Source: Williamsia sp. DF01-3 (GTDB lineage: Bacteria > Actinomycetota > Actinomycetes > Mycobacteriales > Mycobacteriaceae). Taken from it: a stretch of DNA of 64,000 bases. This document shows positions 8,209 through 16,312 of the stretch, in pieces (the stretch's first letter is position 1; the number at the start of each line of letters is the position of its first letter). A program made the translations under genes and the position numbers. Under the pieces are notes generated by a model. It ran no database searches. It worked only from the letters and a program-made list of their open reading frames with translations, and was not told where the DNA came from. The stretch is taken from the NCBI RefSeq assembly GCF_023051145.1, contig NZ_JALKFS010000005.1:558001-622000 (forward strand). The letters run 5' to 3'.

Positions 8209-8952
8209 CTAGTGGGTCAGGTCGCCTGACCGCGGGTTGCGATGGGTGATGCAGTAGCGGCGGCCGATCGGGTCCGACATCACGGTCCAGAACCGGTGGT
8301 GCTGCTCCACTTTGGCGCCCCACCCCTCGTGTCGAGCGACCTCCTCGTCGGGGTGGGTGCTGGCGAGATCAAGATGACCACCGATCGTGGACGATCCGAT
8401 CCGTTGGAGCAGCACCCGTAGCGGCATCTCCTTCGGACGTCGCAGATTACGGAATTCGGGCATCACGCCCTGACGCCACGGCCAGCCGGTGAGCGTGGCC
8501 CAGAAGTCGCATTCGGCGTCATACAGTTTCGCCGGTATGTCGATGCAGAGCTGATCGATGATGCTGATGGTGTCACCGGGCCACCGGATGGGCCGGGAAC
8601 GTTCGTGTTCGCCGTTCCAGGGCACCAGGCAGAACCCGAATCCGGCGGGCGAGGTCAGCACCACCAAGTCGCTTGCTGCAGAGACGATGTGGGCGCCGAG
8701 AGACTTGGCGTGCGCAGTGGCCGGCTTGATGTCGTCGACATGCAGATCGAGATGGACGCCGCCGGGCCCGTCTTTCACCCGTTGAACACGCAGGTGCGGG
8801 TCGCCGTTGAAAGGCTCCAGAGATGCGAACTGGCGGTCCGGTCCTCGGGCGGGCGACACCGTACTCCCGGCGATCGCCCGCCAGAACGTCACCTCGTTGC
8901 TGAAGCTGTCGGCAGGAAAGTCGAGAAAGGCGCTGAGCCAGCGGATCGTCAT
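8209..8952 (-). CDS. Two-domain VOC (glyoxalase/bleomycin-resistance fold) protein
   Basis: 247 residues in two similar halves. Each starts with a short strand followed by an aromatic-rich F-W-x-A pattern (NEVTFWRAIAG near 19; ECDFWATLTGWPW near 146) and contains a conserved HLDL (GGVHLDLHVDD near 65; GGHLDLAST near 190), giving the His-Glu/Asp metal-site pattern of Glyoxalase_6-type VOC proteins. Lyase, dioxygenase and binding functions all occur in this fold and the function here is undetermined. First gene of a possible pair with the methyltransferase downstream. Confidence 0.78.
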   Translation of the reverse strand: MTIRWLSAFLDFPADSFSNEVTFWRAIAGSTVSPARGPDRQFASLEPFNGDPHLRVQRVKDGPGGVHLDLHVDDIKPATAHAKSLGAHIVSAASDLVVLTSPAGFGFCLVPWNGEHERSRPIRWPGDTISIIDQLCIDIPAKLYDAECDFWATLTGWPWRQGVMPEFRNLRRPKEMPLRVLLQRIGSSTIGGHLDLASTHPDEEVARHEGWGAKVEQHHRFWTVMSDPIGRRYCITHRNPRSGDLTH

Positions 8953-9093
8953 CGATCACTCACTCCGAAGCGGTGTCCCATGACGACAGTCTGACATCGA
9001 CTGCCGTGAGTCCGGCAGCGGTCACGCGCCTTTGTCGTTGCGGCTGAGTCGATGTTCGGCTGCCACCGGCGTACACGCGCATATTGTTGAGGG

Positions 9094-9966
9094 ATGGGTC
9101 CGATCAAGCAGCTCGCCAAGAAGATGGCCAAGGCACACGCCGACAAGGTTGCAGTGGTGCGCCTGGAGGGTCCGATCGGCTCGGTCGGCATGGCACGTGG
9201 CGGCTTGACCGCCGACAACCTCGAACCGAAACTCAGGCGCGCATTCGAGACCGAACGGCTCAAAGCTGTCGTTCTGGTCATCAATTCCCCAGGTGGTTCG
9301 CCTGCACAGTCGGAGTACATCGCTGAACGCATCCGCCAATTGTCCTCGGAGAAGGGCATTCGGGTCATCGCGTTCTGCGAGGACGCGGCAGCATCCGGCG
9401 GCTACTGGATCGCTTGTGCGGCCGACGAGATCTACGCCGCGCACACGTCGATCGTCGGTTCGATCGGTGTGGTGTCGTCGGGTTTCGGTGCTCCGGAGCT
9501 GTTGGGCAGGGTCGGGGTGGAACGCCGGGTCTACACCGCTGGTGAGAACAAGTCGCGCCTTGATCCCTTCTCGGCGGAGAAGCCCGAAGACGTCGCCTGG
9601 CTCCACGGTCTCCAGAACGACTTGCACGCCGCCTTCATCACCTGGGTGCGTCAGCGCCGTGGCGCCAAACTCGTCGGGTCCGACGCCGAGCTGTTCAGCG
9701 GCGACGTCTGGGTGGGCCGCGCCGCTGCCGACGTGGGCCTCGTCGACGGCATCGGAGTGCTGCGGTCGGTACTGGCAGAACGCTTCCCTGACGCCGAACT
9801 CGAGATCATCGCCTCACCGAAGCCGCTGCTGACCCGGCTGACCGGTGGTGTGTCGCGCAGCGAAGGTCGTGTGTCGGCAATGGCCGCTGAGACCTTCGAT
9901 GGCGTGGTCACCGGTGTGTTGGCGGCTGCCGAGCGTCGAGCGCACTGGATGCGAATCGGCCTCTAG
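9094..9966 (+). CDS. sppA: S49 family serine peptidase (SppA-like)
   Basis: 290 residues of a short, single-unit S49 peptidase. Nucleophile Ser101 lies in AAASGGYW and the general-base Lys153 in AGENKSRLDP, giving the Ser-Lys dyad of signal-peptide peptidase A. INSPGGSPAQSE (64-75) forms the oxyanion region. No signal peptide or obvious membrane helix is seen, so it may act at the cytosolic membrane face or in the cytoplasm. GAGGG directly precedes the ATG. Standing alone, it is not obviously part of the operon that follows about 60 bp later. Confidence 0.87.
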   Translation: MGPIKQLAKKMAKAHADKVAVVRLEGPIGSVGMARGGLTADNLEPKLRRAFETERLKAVVLVINSPGGSPAQSEYIAERIRQLSSEKGIRVIAFCEDAAASGGYWIACAADEIYAAHTSIVGSIGVVSSGFGAPELLGRVGVERRVYTAGENKSRLDPFSAEKPEDVAWLHGLQNDLHAAFITWVRQRRGAKLVGSDAELFSGDVWVGRAAADVGLVDGIGVLRSVLAERFPDAELEIIASPKPLLTRLTGGVSRSEGRVSAMAAETFDGVVTGVLAAAERRAHWMRIGL

Positions 9967-10024
9967 ACGCCGATCGGGTGGTCCTGACGGCACGGGACCT
10001 GTCCGAATTGGATAGGTTCATCGC

Positions 10025-10654
10025 ATGGAGTCGCTGCTGATCATCATCGTCGCGATACTGGCCGTCATCGCGGTGATCATGCTGTTCAACACAATCGCGA
10101 AACGTCGCGAGCGCCAGGCAGCCGAGACCAAGGCGGTTCGCGACCGCACATACGCTCCGCGGGATCCGTTCTCGTCCGCCGACGACGACGCCGTCCGTGG
10201 AGATCCTCGTGCGCTCAAGCCCGGCGACATGGTGGACATCCGCGGGGAGATGTTCGCGGTCCGAGGCACCCTGACCCTCTCGCAGAGCGGCTTTTCGTGG
10301 ACCGAGAACTTCCTCGACACCGGAACCGGCCGCAAGGCGTGGGTGTCGGTGGAGGAAGATCCCGACCTCGAGGTGGTGCTGTGGGAGGAACTCAAGGGTG
10401 TCGCCGTTTCCCCCGGGCCCGAGTCGATCGAGGTCGACGGCCGACGGTATTCGTCGGACGAAACCGGGTCGGCGAGGTTCACCAGCGCTGGAACCACCGG
10501 CCTGGCCACCGGAAACATGTCGTATCACGACTATTCGGCCGGCGACGCCCGGTTGTCCTTCGAGGACTTCGGGTCGGGATGGGAATGCGCGCGGGGGCAG
10601 GTCCTGGCTCGCGCCGAGTACCGCATCTTTCCCGCAGACACCGGTCCGAGCTGA
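10025..10654 (+). CDS. DUF4178 membrane-anchored protein
   Basis: 209 residues. A single N-terminal membrane helix (about 4-24) is followed by a basic stretch and a beta-rich DUF4178 domain: LKPGDMVDIRGEMFAVRGTL, then SFSW-like and WVSVEED segments (about 64-115). It is the first gene of a tight five-gene operon ending in a spermidine-synthase-like gene. A TAGGTT hexamer lies seven bases before the ATG, so the message may be leaderless. Function unknown, although the same DUF neighbours recur beside polyamine-synthase-like genes in actinobacteria and firmicutes. Confidence 0.8.
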   Translation: MESLLIIIVAILAVIAVIMLFNTIAKRRERQAAETKAVRDRTYAPRDPFSSADDDAVRGDPRALKPGDMVDIRGEMFAVRGTLTLSQSGFSWTENFLDTGTGRKAWVSVEEDPDLEVVLWEELKGVAVSPGPESIEVDGRRYSSDETGSARFTSAGTTGLATGNMSYHDYSAGDARLSFEDFGSGWECARGQVLARAEYRIFPADTGPS

Positions 10655-10656
10655 AC

Positions 10657-11145
10657 ATGCAGGCGATTCTTGCGGTGCCGTACTCGGACACCAGCGCCGA
10701 CCAGCTGGCCCTGTCCTTCGATGAGCCGTTGTTGCCCGCTCTGTCCACCGTCCGTTGCCGATTCGACAACGCAGACCTCACATTGCGGTTATTGGGCGCA
10801 AGCCACCAGGTCAGTGCGGTGACCGCCCTCGGCGAGACCGTCGAAACCCTGGCGTGCCTCCCTGGACAGCACCGGAAACTGCCGTCGACGTTGCAGACGC
10901 CCACCGTCTCGTTCCAGGCGCGAACCGAACGCCACAGCGCACGGTCCCTCTCCGTGCTCGGCGCCCAGATCTCGGATCGGGCGACAGGACCGCATGCGCT
11001 GATCGGGCACTATCCCGGCAGTCCCGATGCCTTCACCGCGATCATCGCCGCGGACCTCGGAGACCGGATCCGCTGGGACACCTGGCACGCCTACCCCCAG
11101 ACAGGTGACGTCGTCATCACCTCGAGCCTCGTGCAGGTGCGTTGA
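10657..11145 (+). CDS. DUF2617 family protein
   Basis: 162 residues starting at the ATG two bases after the DUF4178 stop. LGASHQV, the WDTWHAYPQTGEVV-like C-terminal block (here WHAYPQTGDVVITSS) and overall length fit DUF2617. No membrane segment. Its stop overlaps the next ATG by one base (TGATG). Function unknown; obligate neighbour of the DUF4178/DUF4247/DUF350 genes in this locus. Confidence 0.8.
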   Translation: MQAILAVPYSDTSADQLALSFDEPLLPALSTVRCRFDNADLTLRLLGASHQVSAVTALGETVETLACLPGQHRKLPSTLQTPTVSFQARTERHSARSLSVLGAQISDRATGPHALIGHYPGSPDAFTAIIAADLGDRIRWDTWHAYPQTGDVVITSSLVQVR

Positions 11146-11660
11146 TGACCTACGACGGCGACGCCGGCGGGTACAACCGCAAGCCCCTCAACCGCATCCG
11201 TAACGGCATCATCGCCGCCATCATCTTGGTTGCTGTTGCGCTGCTTGCTTTCTCATGTGTGTCCGGCGGGGTGGCTTCCACCAGCGCGCGCAGCTACATC
11301 CAACAGAATTACGACCGGACGCCGAATCTGGACGAAGGATCGGTGGATGCGTACATCGCCGACGGCACCCCCGAGCAGGTCGCCGGCCAGATCCGCGGTG
11401 CCCAGAGACCGGCCGATCAACGTCAGGCGACCCAGACCGTCGCAGGGGTGCCCACGAGTGGGTTGTTCATGCAGTACCCCGACTACCTCGTGGGCCTCTT
11501 TCCCTATGAAAACAACAACACCCGCGTGATGCTCAGCGACGACTACGAATCCGGGTACCGCCATTACGGCGGGTTCATCGGTGGGTTCTGGGTCTCACGT
11601 CCCAATTTTTCCGGTGGCGGCTCCGACTATCGGGGTGGCGGCGGCGGTTCCGGCAAGTAG
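11145..11660 (+). CDS. DUF4247 family protein
   Basis: 171 residues. One membrane helix (about 22-42) ends in a cysteine (LLAFSCVSGG), which could resemble a lipobox but lies after a long N-terminus. An extracytoplasmic region follows with YIQQNYDR and a C-terminal Gly/Ser-rich tail (SGGGSDYRGGGGGSGK). The ATG overlaps the previous stop. DUF4247 is a family of unknown function found next to DUF4178 and DUF350. The Gly-rich tail resembles that of surface-exposed small membrane proteins. Confidence 0.78.
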   Translation: MTYDGDAGGYNRKPLNRIRNGIIAAIILVAVALLAFSCVSGGVASTSARSYIQQNYDRTPNLDEGSVDAYIADGTPEQVAGQIRGAQRPADQRQATQTVAGVPTSGLFMQYPDYLVGLFPYENNNTRVMLSDDYESGYRHYGGFIGGFWVSRPNFSGGGSDYRGGGGGSGK

Positions 11661-11687
11661 CGCAGAAAACAACAGGTGGGAGACAAA

Positions 11688-12116
11688 GTGGAGTGGGAGA
11701 TCTTGCGCGACAACGTCGTATCGGCTGCGGCGTACAGCTGCGTAGGCGTGTTGCTGATGATCCTCGGGTTCGTCGCTGTTGACCTGGTGACGCCGGGCAA
11801 GCTGCGACAGCAGGTCTGGGTGGACCGCAACCGGAACGCCTGCATCTTGGTGGCGAGCAACACCCTGGCGGTGGCGATCATCATCGTGGCGGCGATCACC
11901 GCCAGCCAAGGCGACCTCGGTGAAGGACTGCTGTACACCCTGATCTACACGGTGATCGGGATCTTCGTGATGGCGTTGGGCTTCATCCTGGTCGACGCCC
12001 TCTCACCCGGCGACCTGGGCGAGGTGTTGATGGATGATCGACCGCACCCCGCCGTCTGGGTCTCGGCGACGGTGCACGTGGGTGCCGGACTGATCATCGC
12101 CGCGTCGCTGCTGTAA
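11688..12116 (+). CDS. DUF350 family membrane protein
   Basis: About 142 residues from a GTG at 11688, chosen because GGGAG lies eight bases upstream; an in-frame GTG at 11676 is the alternative. Four membrane helices in two repeats (AAAYSCVGVLLMILGFVAVDL and LIYTVIGIFVMALGFILVD), each followed by a short P-G-x-L motif, are typical of DUF350. Function unknown. Third membrane protein in the operon before the aminopropyltransferase-like gene. Confidence 0.82.
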   Translation: MEWEILRDNVVSAAAYSCVGVLLMILGFVAVDLVTPGKLRQQVWVDRNRNACILVASNTLAVAIIIVAAITASQGDLGEGLLYTLIYTVIGIFVMALGFILVDALSPGDLGEVLMDDRPHPAVWVSATVHVGAGLIIAASLL

Positions 12117-12124
12117 CCGCTCCC

Positions 12125-13702
12125 TTGGCCACATCCACCGCCTCACCTGACACCAACGCGCCGCCGCCGCCGCTACGCCGGGCGGCACGGTCAGCGCTGC
12201 TGGCGGTGGTGTTCATCTGCGCCGCCTGCGGACTGGTCTACGAGCTCGCGCTCGTCACGCTGGGGTCGTACCTGATCGGGAACACGGCCACGCAGGCCGC
12301 AATCGTGTTGTCGGTGATGGTGTTTGCGATGGGCATCGGATCGCTTGCCGCAAAACCTCTGCAGAACCGGGCCGCCGTCAGCTTCGCGGTCATCGAACTG
12401 GTGCTGGCTCTGCTGGGTGGTCTCTCGGTGCTGGCGCTGTACGGGGCGTTCGCCTATCTGTCGCTGTACACACAGTCGCTCGTGGTGGTTGCCTTCGTGC
12501 TCGGAATGCTGATCGGCGCCGAGATACCCCTGCTGATGGTGTTGCTCCAACACATCAGGAAGCAGTCGGCAGGGTCTGCGGTGGCCGATCTGTTTGCTGC
12601 CGACTACGTGGGCGCGTTGCTCGGTGGCCTGGCGTTCCCGTTCCTGTTGCTGCCGCTGCTCGGCCAGATCCGCGGTGCGCTCGTGGTCGGCATGATCAAC
12701 GCCGTTGCCGGAGCCGCCCTTGTACTCATCGTGTTCCGCAGGGACCTCGGTCGTGCCCGCATGCTGGCATTGGGCGCCGGCTCGGTCGGTGTGGTCGCGG
12801 TGTTGGTGGCGGCGATGTTCTATGCCGACACCTTCGAGGTCAACGCACGGCAGGCGCTGTATCGCGACCCGATCGTGCTGGCCGACCGAACCCCGATCCA
12901 GGACATCGTGATCACCAATCGCGGCCTCCCCGACGGCGAGGACACCCGGCTGTTCCTCAACGGCGATCTGCAGTTCTCCAGTGTGGACGAGTACCGATAC
13001 CACGAGTCGCTGGTGCACCCGGCGCTGGCGCAGAAGCGCGACAACGTCCTGATCCTGGGCGGTGGCGACGGTCTGGCACTACGCGAGGTGCTGAAGTACC
13101 GCGATGTGCAATCGGTGCACCTCGTCGAACTCGACCCCCGGATGATCGATTTGGCGCGCACAGATCCGAGACTCACCGAACTCAACGGCAACGCCTTCGC
13201 CGACGACCGGGTTTCCGTGGTGACAGCCGACGCGTTCAACTGGTTGCGTGAGGACTCGGGGCTGTTCGACGCCGTCATCGTCGACATGCCGGACCCGGAC
13301 GAGACAGCAACCGCCAAGCTGTACTCGGTGGAGTTCTACGGGCTGATCCGCGGGCACCTGGCGCCGGGTGCCCGAATGGTCGTCCAGGCGGGCTCGCCCT
13401 ACTTCGCGCCCCGCTCGTTCTGGTGCATCGGCCGGAGCATCGCCGAGGCAGGGGTGACGACCGCGGCCTATCACGTCGACGTGCCGTCGTTCGGCGACTG
13501 GGGTTTCTTTCTGGGGGCAGTGGGTGACGTCGCGCCGGCGTTGACGGTGGACCCTGCGGTGGACCGTCGCTTCTTGTCGGCGGACGAGCTGGATGCCGCC
13601 CGTACGTTCCCACCCGACCGCCCACCCTTGGAGATGCCCTCGTCCACCCTGATGCAGCCGCGGATCCTCGAGTACTCGCAGTCGGAGTGGTCGGTGTACT
13701 GA
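12125..13702 (+). CDS. Membrane-embedded spermidine-synthase-like protein
   Basis: 525 residues from a TTG at 12125, nine bases after the DUF350 stop. Residues 25-235 hold about seven membrane helices. Residues 240-480 form a polyamine aminopropyltransferase domain: FLNGDLQFSSVDEYRYHESLVHP, GGGDG (312-316), HLVELDP and DMPDPDE. The domain fold is that of SpeE, which transfers aminopropyl groups from decarboxylated SAM. Membrane-fused versions have no proven substrate. The neighbours mirror what I remember of Rv2597-Rv2601 of M. tuberculosis, where the last gene is annotated speE. No clear Shine-Dalgarno is seen, so the exact start is tentative. Confidence 0.83.
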   Translation: MATSTASPDTNAPPPPLRRAARSALLAVVFICAACGLVYELALVTLGSYLIGNTATQAAIVLSVMVFAMGIGSLAAKPLQNRAAVSFAVIELVLALLGGLSVLALYGAFAYLSLYTQSLVVVAFVLGMLIGAEIPLLMVLLQHIRKQSAGSAVADLFAADYVGALLGGLAFPFLLLPLLGQIRGALVVGMINAVAGAALVLIVFRRDLGRARMLALGAGSVGVVAVLVAAMFYADTFEVNARQALYRDPIVLADRTPIQDIVITNRGLPDGEDTRLFLNGDLQFSSVDEYRYHESLVHPALAQKRDNVLILGGGDGLALREVLKYRDVQSVHLVELDPRMIDLARTDPRLTELNGNAFADDRVSVVTADAFNWLREDSGLFDAVIVDMPDPDETATAKLYSVEFYGLIRGHLAPGARMVVQAGSPYFAPRSFWCIGRSIAEAGVTTAAYHVDVPSFGDWGFFLGAVGDVAPALTVDPAVDRRFLSADELDAARTFPPDRPPLEMPSSTLMQPRILEYSQSEWSVY

Positions 13703-13778
13703 CCGTGCCGGCGATGCACCGAAGGGGTGTCGGCCGCAAACCGGACCCTGTGAGTTGTCGTCTCCGGTTGACGTGAAG

Positions 13779-13996
13779 TTATCCACAGGCGTCGCCTAAC
13801 GCGCTGGTTCAGAGCTTGCCAGCAAACACTCAACCTGTGGATGAGGCTGTGGAAACTGTGGAGAACTCAGCGTTTTGAGTGAATTGTTAGTGAACCTCGT
13901 CACAAAACAAGTTGCTGCTCGAAGGATTATCTTTCGGATTGTTAATTATTCCGATATTTGGGCGACACTGAGTGGAACGCGGGGCCCTGTGGATAA
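13779..13996. other. DnaA-box cluster around an AT-rich core (gene-free 13703-14059)
   Basis: This 357-bp gap has no supportable gene. It holds TTATCCACA on the plus strand at 13779-13787 and its complement TGTGGATAA at 13988-13996, both perfect DnaA boxes. One-mismatch boxes lie on the minus strand at 13836-13844 (TCATCCACA) and 13857-13865 (TTCTCCACA), and a two-mismatch box (GTTTCCACA) at 13848-13856. Between them 13871-13960 is about 37% GC by direct count, far below the surroundings. The arrangement looks like an origin or DnaA-titration site, but dnaA and dnaN are not here. Confidence 0.6.
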
Positions 13997-14059
13997 CCTG
14001 TTGAAAACTGTGGGGTGGCGGCGCACGCCGAGGCAGCGTGCCACCATGGACGGGTGACT

Positions 14060-14422
14060 ATGTCGGATGTTCCGTCGGTGCCCGTCACCGACCTACCGGT
14101 CGATTTCACGGCAGAGACGAACAGGATCCTGCTGGACGTTCGAGAAGACGACGAGTGGGCGAACGGGCACGTTCCCGGAGCCCTCCACATCCCTCTCGCC
14201 GAAGTGCCCGCTCGGGTCGACGAGATCGACCCTGACGCCGAGCTGTTTGTCATCTGTCACTCAGGTGGCCGCTCGGCCCGCGTGCTCGGGTACCTGTCGC
14301 AGCGCGGGTACGAAGGCGCGAACGTCGGGGGCGGAATCCTGGCGTGGGCGCAGGCCGGCAGGCCCCTGGAGACAGGCGCAGGTGGATCCGGGGGAGCGGC
14401 GTCCTCGGAGTCCGGGCGGTGA
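14060..14422 (+). CDS. Single-domain rhodanese-like protein
   Basis: 120 residues from the ATG at 14060. Residues about 8-105 form a rhodanese domain: ILLDVREDDEWANGHVPGALHIP, with Cys66 in the active loop ICHSGGRS and GGILAWAQAGRP at the end. Such proteins carry persulfide sulfur from thiosulfate or cysteine donors. Its stop overlaps the GTG start of the DUF4328 gene (GTGA), so the two are coupled. The frame opens earlier (14015), but the added residues lie in the gene-free, DnaA-box-bearing segment and are not domain-like. Confidence 0.88.
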   Translation: MSDVPSVPVTDLPVDFTAETNRILLDVREDDEWANGHVPGALHIPLAEVPARVDEIDPDAELFVICHSGGRSARVLGYLSQRGYEGANVGGGILAWAQAGRPLETGAGGSGGAASSESGR

Positions 14423-15519
14423 CAGTTCCGCCTTCTGGCCCGGTCCGGGATTACTGCCCGCACTGCCGGATCGCTGGACCGCACGATCCCCGTCGACCAC
14501 GCTGCCCACGTTGCTCGGGTCCGCTGACCCCGCTCGACGCCTACGGTCGCGCCGTGGTGTTCCGTCCGCCACCGCAGCAAAGGCCCGTGCCGCCCGCGGG
14601 AACTGTTCCCGCACCCCCTCCTCCTGGCCCGCAGTCGCGGCCGAACAACATGTACGTCCCGCCGCGCAGCCAGCGTCATCAATCGGTGTCCAGCGGTGCG
14701 CCGCGTCAGATGTCGCCGACAGCACGGCGGATGGTGCGCTGGGTGGCGCTGCGTCCGCCCGAGGCCCGTCCGCGTCCGCGGGCCCGGGTCGAGCGGCACG
14801 ACACACCCACGCCTCGCTACCGAAGCGTCCCGCAGTGGGGTCTGCAGGACAGCCCGGCAACCGAACCCGAGACGCGTGAGCAGAACCTGATCGAACAGGC
14901 GACAGCCCGGCTTCCGCAGCTGTTGCTGATCGCAGCGGGCGTACTCGTCGCGGCGGCCGCCGCCGAGGCGTGGATCTACGCATTGCTCGTGGTCAACCTG
15001 GAAGAACCGGTCAGCCGCGGTATGCAGGTCGCTGCCGAGGCCGCGGTGTGGATCACCGGCCTGGCGTCGGTGGCGATGATGCTCGCGTGCCTGGCGGGCG
15101 CTGCCGGATGGTTGATCGAGGAGCGGCGGAGGTCATACGGCGAGCACGGCCAATACGACCCGCGAACCCGACGGGAGATCTTCATCGGGTGCTGGGTCCC
15201 GGTGATCAACATCTTCCGGCCGGTGGCCTGCATGCGCGAGGTACTCGAACTCCGCGACGACCTGCCGCGCGACCACATCCGTAAGCGACTGTGGTGGTTG
15301 TGGGCCGGCTGGGTACTGGTGAACCTGCTGGTGGTCGGGTGCATCGTGCTGCGGATCTTCGCCGAGTCCCTGCTGTGGCAGTCAAATGCGGTGCTCCTTG
15401 TCATCGTGTCCGACCTGGCCAGCGCCGGGTTCGCGGTTGCGGTGTGGTGGACGATCACGCGGCTGCTCGACCGGGAGGCCGAGACGGCGACCCCCACTCG
15501 ATGGCTGGTCGCGGTATGA
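14419..15519 (+). CDS. DUF4328 membrane protein with N-terminal zinc ribbon
   Basis: 366 residues from a GTG overlapping the rhodanese stop. Cys13/16 and Cys29/32 (DYCPHC...RCPRC) form a zinc-ribbon-like pair, then a Pro/Arg-rich cytosolic linker to about residue 160. Five or so membrane helices follow with the DUF4328 signature (IGCWVPVINIFRPVACMREV and a downstream LWWLWAGWVLVN segment). Function unknown. Its stop overlaps the GDPD start, making a rhodanese-DUF4328-GDPD operon. A DUF4328-like gene beside glpQ1 is also what I remember of Rv3843c-Rv3842c. Confidence 0.8.
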   Translation: MTVPPSGPVRDYCPHCRIAGPHDPRRPRCPRCSGPLTPLDAYGRAVVFRPPPQQRPVPPAGTVPAPPPPGPQSRPNNMYVPPRSQRHQSVSSGAPRQMSPTARRMVRWVALRPPEARPRPRARVERHDTPTPRYRSVPQWGLQDSPATEPETREQNLIEQATARLPQLLLIAAGVLVAAAAAEAWIYALLVVNLEEPVSRGMQVAAEAAVWITGLASVAMMLACLAGAAGWLIEERRRSYGEHGQYDPRTRREIFIGCWVPVINIFRPVACMREVLELRDDLPRDHIRKRLWWLWAGWVLVNLLVVGCIVLRIFAESLLWQSNAVLLVIVSDLASAGFAVAVWWTITRLLDREAETATPTRWLVAV

Positions 15520-16301
15520 CCGACACCCATCGGGTGCTGCGCACGGAAACGCCTGCGGTGGTGGCTCACCGGGGGGCGTCGGGTCACAAACCCGAACACA
15601 CGCTGATGGCGTACGAGCTCGCCCTCGAGCAGGGCGCAGACGGACTCGAGTGCGACGTCCGGCTCACCGCGGACCACGAGCTGGTGTGTGTCCACGACCG
15701 CACGATCGACCGAACCTCCGACGGCAGCGGTGCGGTCAGTGAACTCACCCTCGCTCAGCTCCGCGAGTTCGACTTCGCGAGTTGGCATACTTCCGGTCTC
15801 ACCTCGAAGGTCCTCACGTTGCGCGAACTGATGGAGCTGACGCTGGACTGGAAACGTCCGGTGCGCCTGTTCATCGAGACCAAGCACCCCGTCCGATTCG
15901 GTGGTCTGGTGGAGCAGCTGCTCCTCGCCGAATTGCAGCGGTTCGGTGTCGCGACGCCGGCGTCGGCAGATCACAGCCGCGCCGTGGTGATCTCGTTCTC
16001 CACCGCCGGTGTGTGGCGCATCCGACGCAACGCGCCGATGCTGCCCACCGTGCTACTCGGCGACACCGCCCGGTTCCTCGGGGGAAGCGCCGCCACCGCC
16101 GTGGGGGCCACGGCCATCGGACCCTCGATCTTCAGTCTGCGGGAGCATCCTGATGCGGTGGATCGTGCTGCGGCCGCAGGTCGGGCCACGTACTGCTGGA
16201 CGGTCGACGAGCGGCGCGACGCGACATACTGTGCCGATCTCGGCGTCGGCTGGATCGCCACCAACTACCCCGACCGGGTGCGGGGCTGGCTCGCTGCGTA
16301 A
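15516..16301 (+). CDS. glpQ1: Glycerophosphodiester phosphodiesterase
   Basis: 261 residues. The GDPD catalytic set is present: AHRGASGHKPEHT (His18, Arg19, Glu27), ECDV (Glu45, Asp47), CVHDRTIDRTSDG (His about 60) and FIETKHP (Glu, Lys). It hydrolyses glycerophosphodiesters to glycerol-3-phosphate and an alcohol. No signal peptide, so probably cytosolic. The ATG overlaps the preceding stop (ATGA). The symbol follows the M. tuberculosis orthologue that sits beside bfrB, by synteny from memory. Confidence 0.88.
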   Translation: MTDTHRVLRTETPAVVAHRGASGHKPEHTLMAYELALEQGADGLECDVRLTADHELVCVHDRTIDRTSDGSGAVSELTLAQLREFDFASWHTSGLTSKVLTLRELMELTLDWKRPVRLFIETKHPVRFGGLVEQLLLAELQRFGVATPASADHSRAVVISFSTAGVWRIRRNAPMLPTVLLGDTARFLGGSAATAVGATAIGPSIFSLREHPDAVDRAAAAGRATYCWTVDERRDATYCADLGVGWIATNYPDRVRGWLAA

Positions 16302-16312
16302 GTTCTTCTCAC

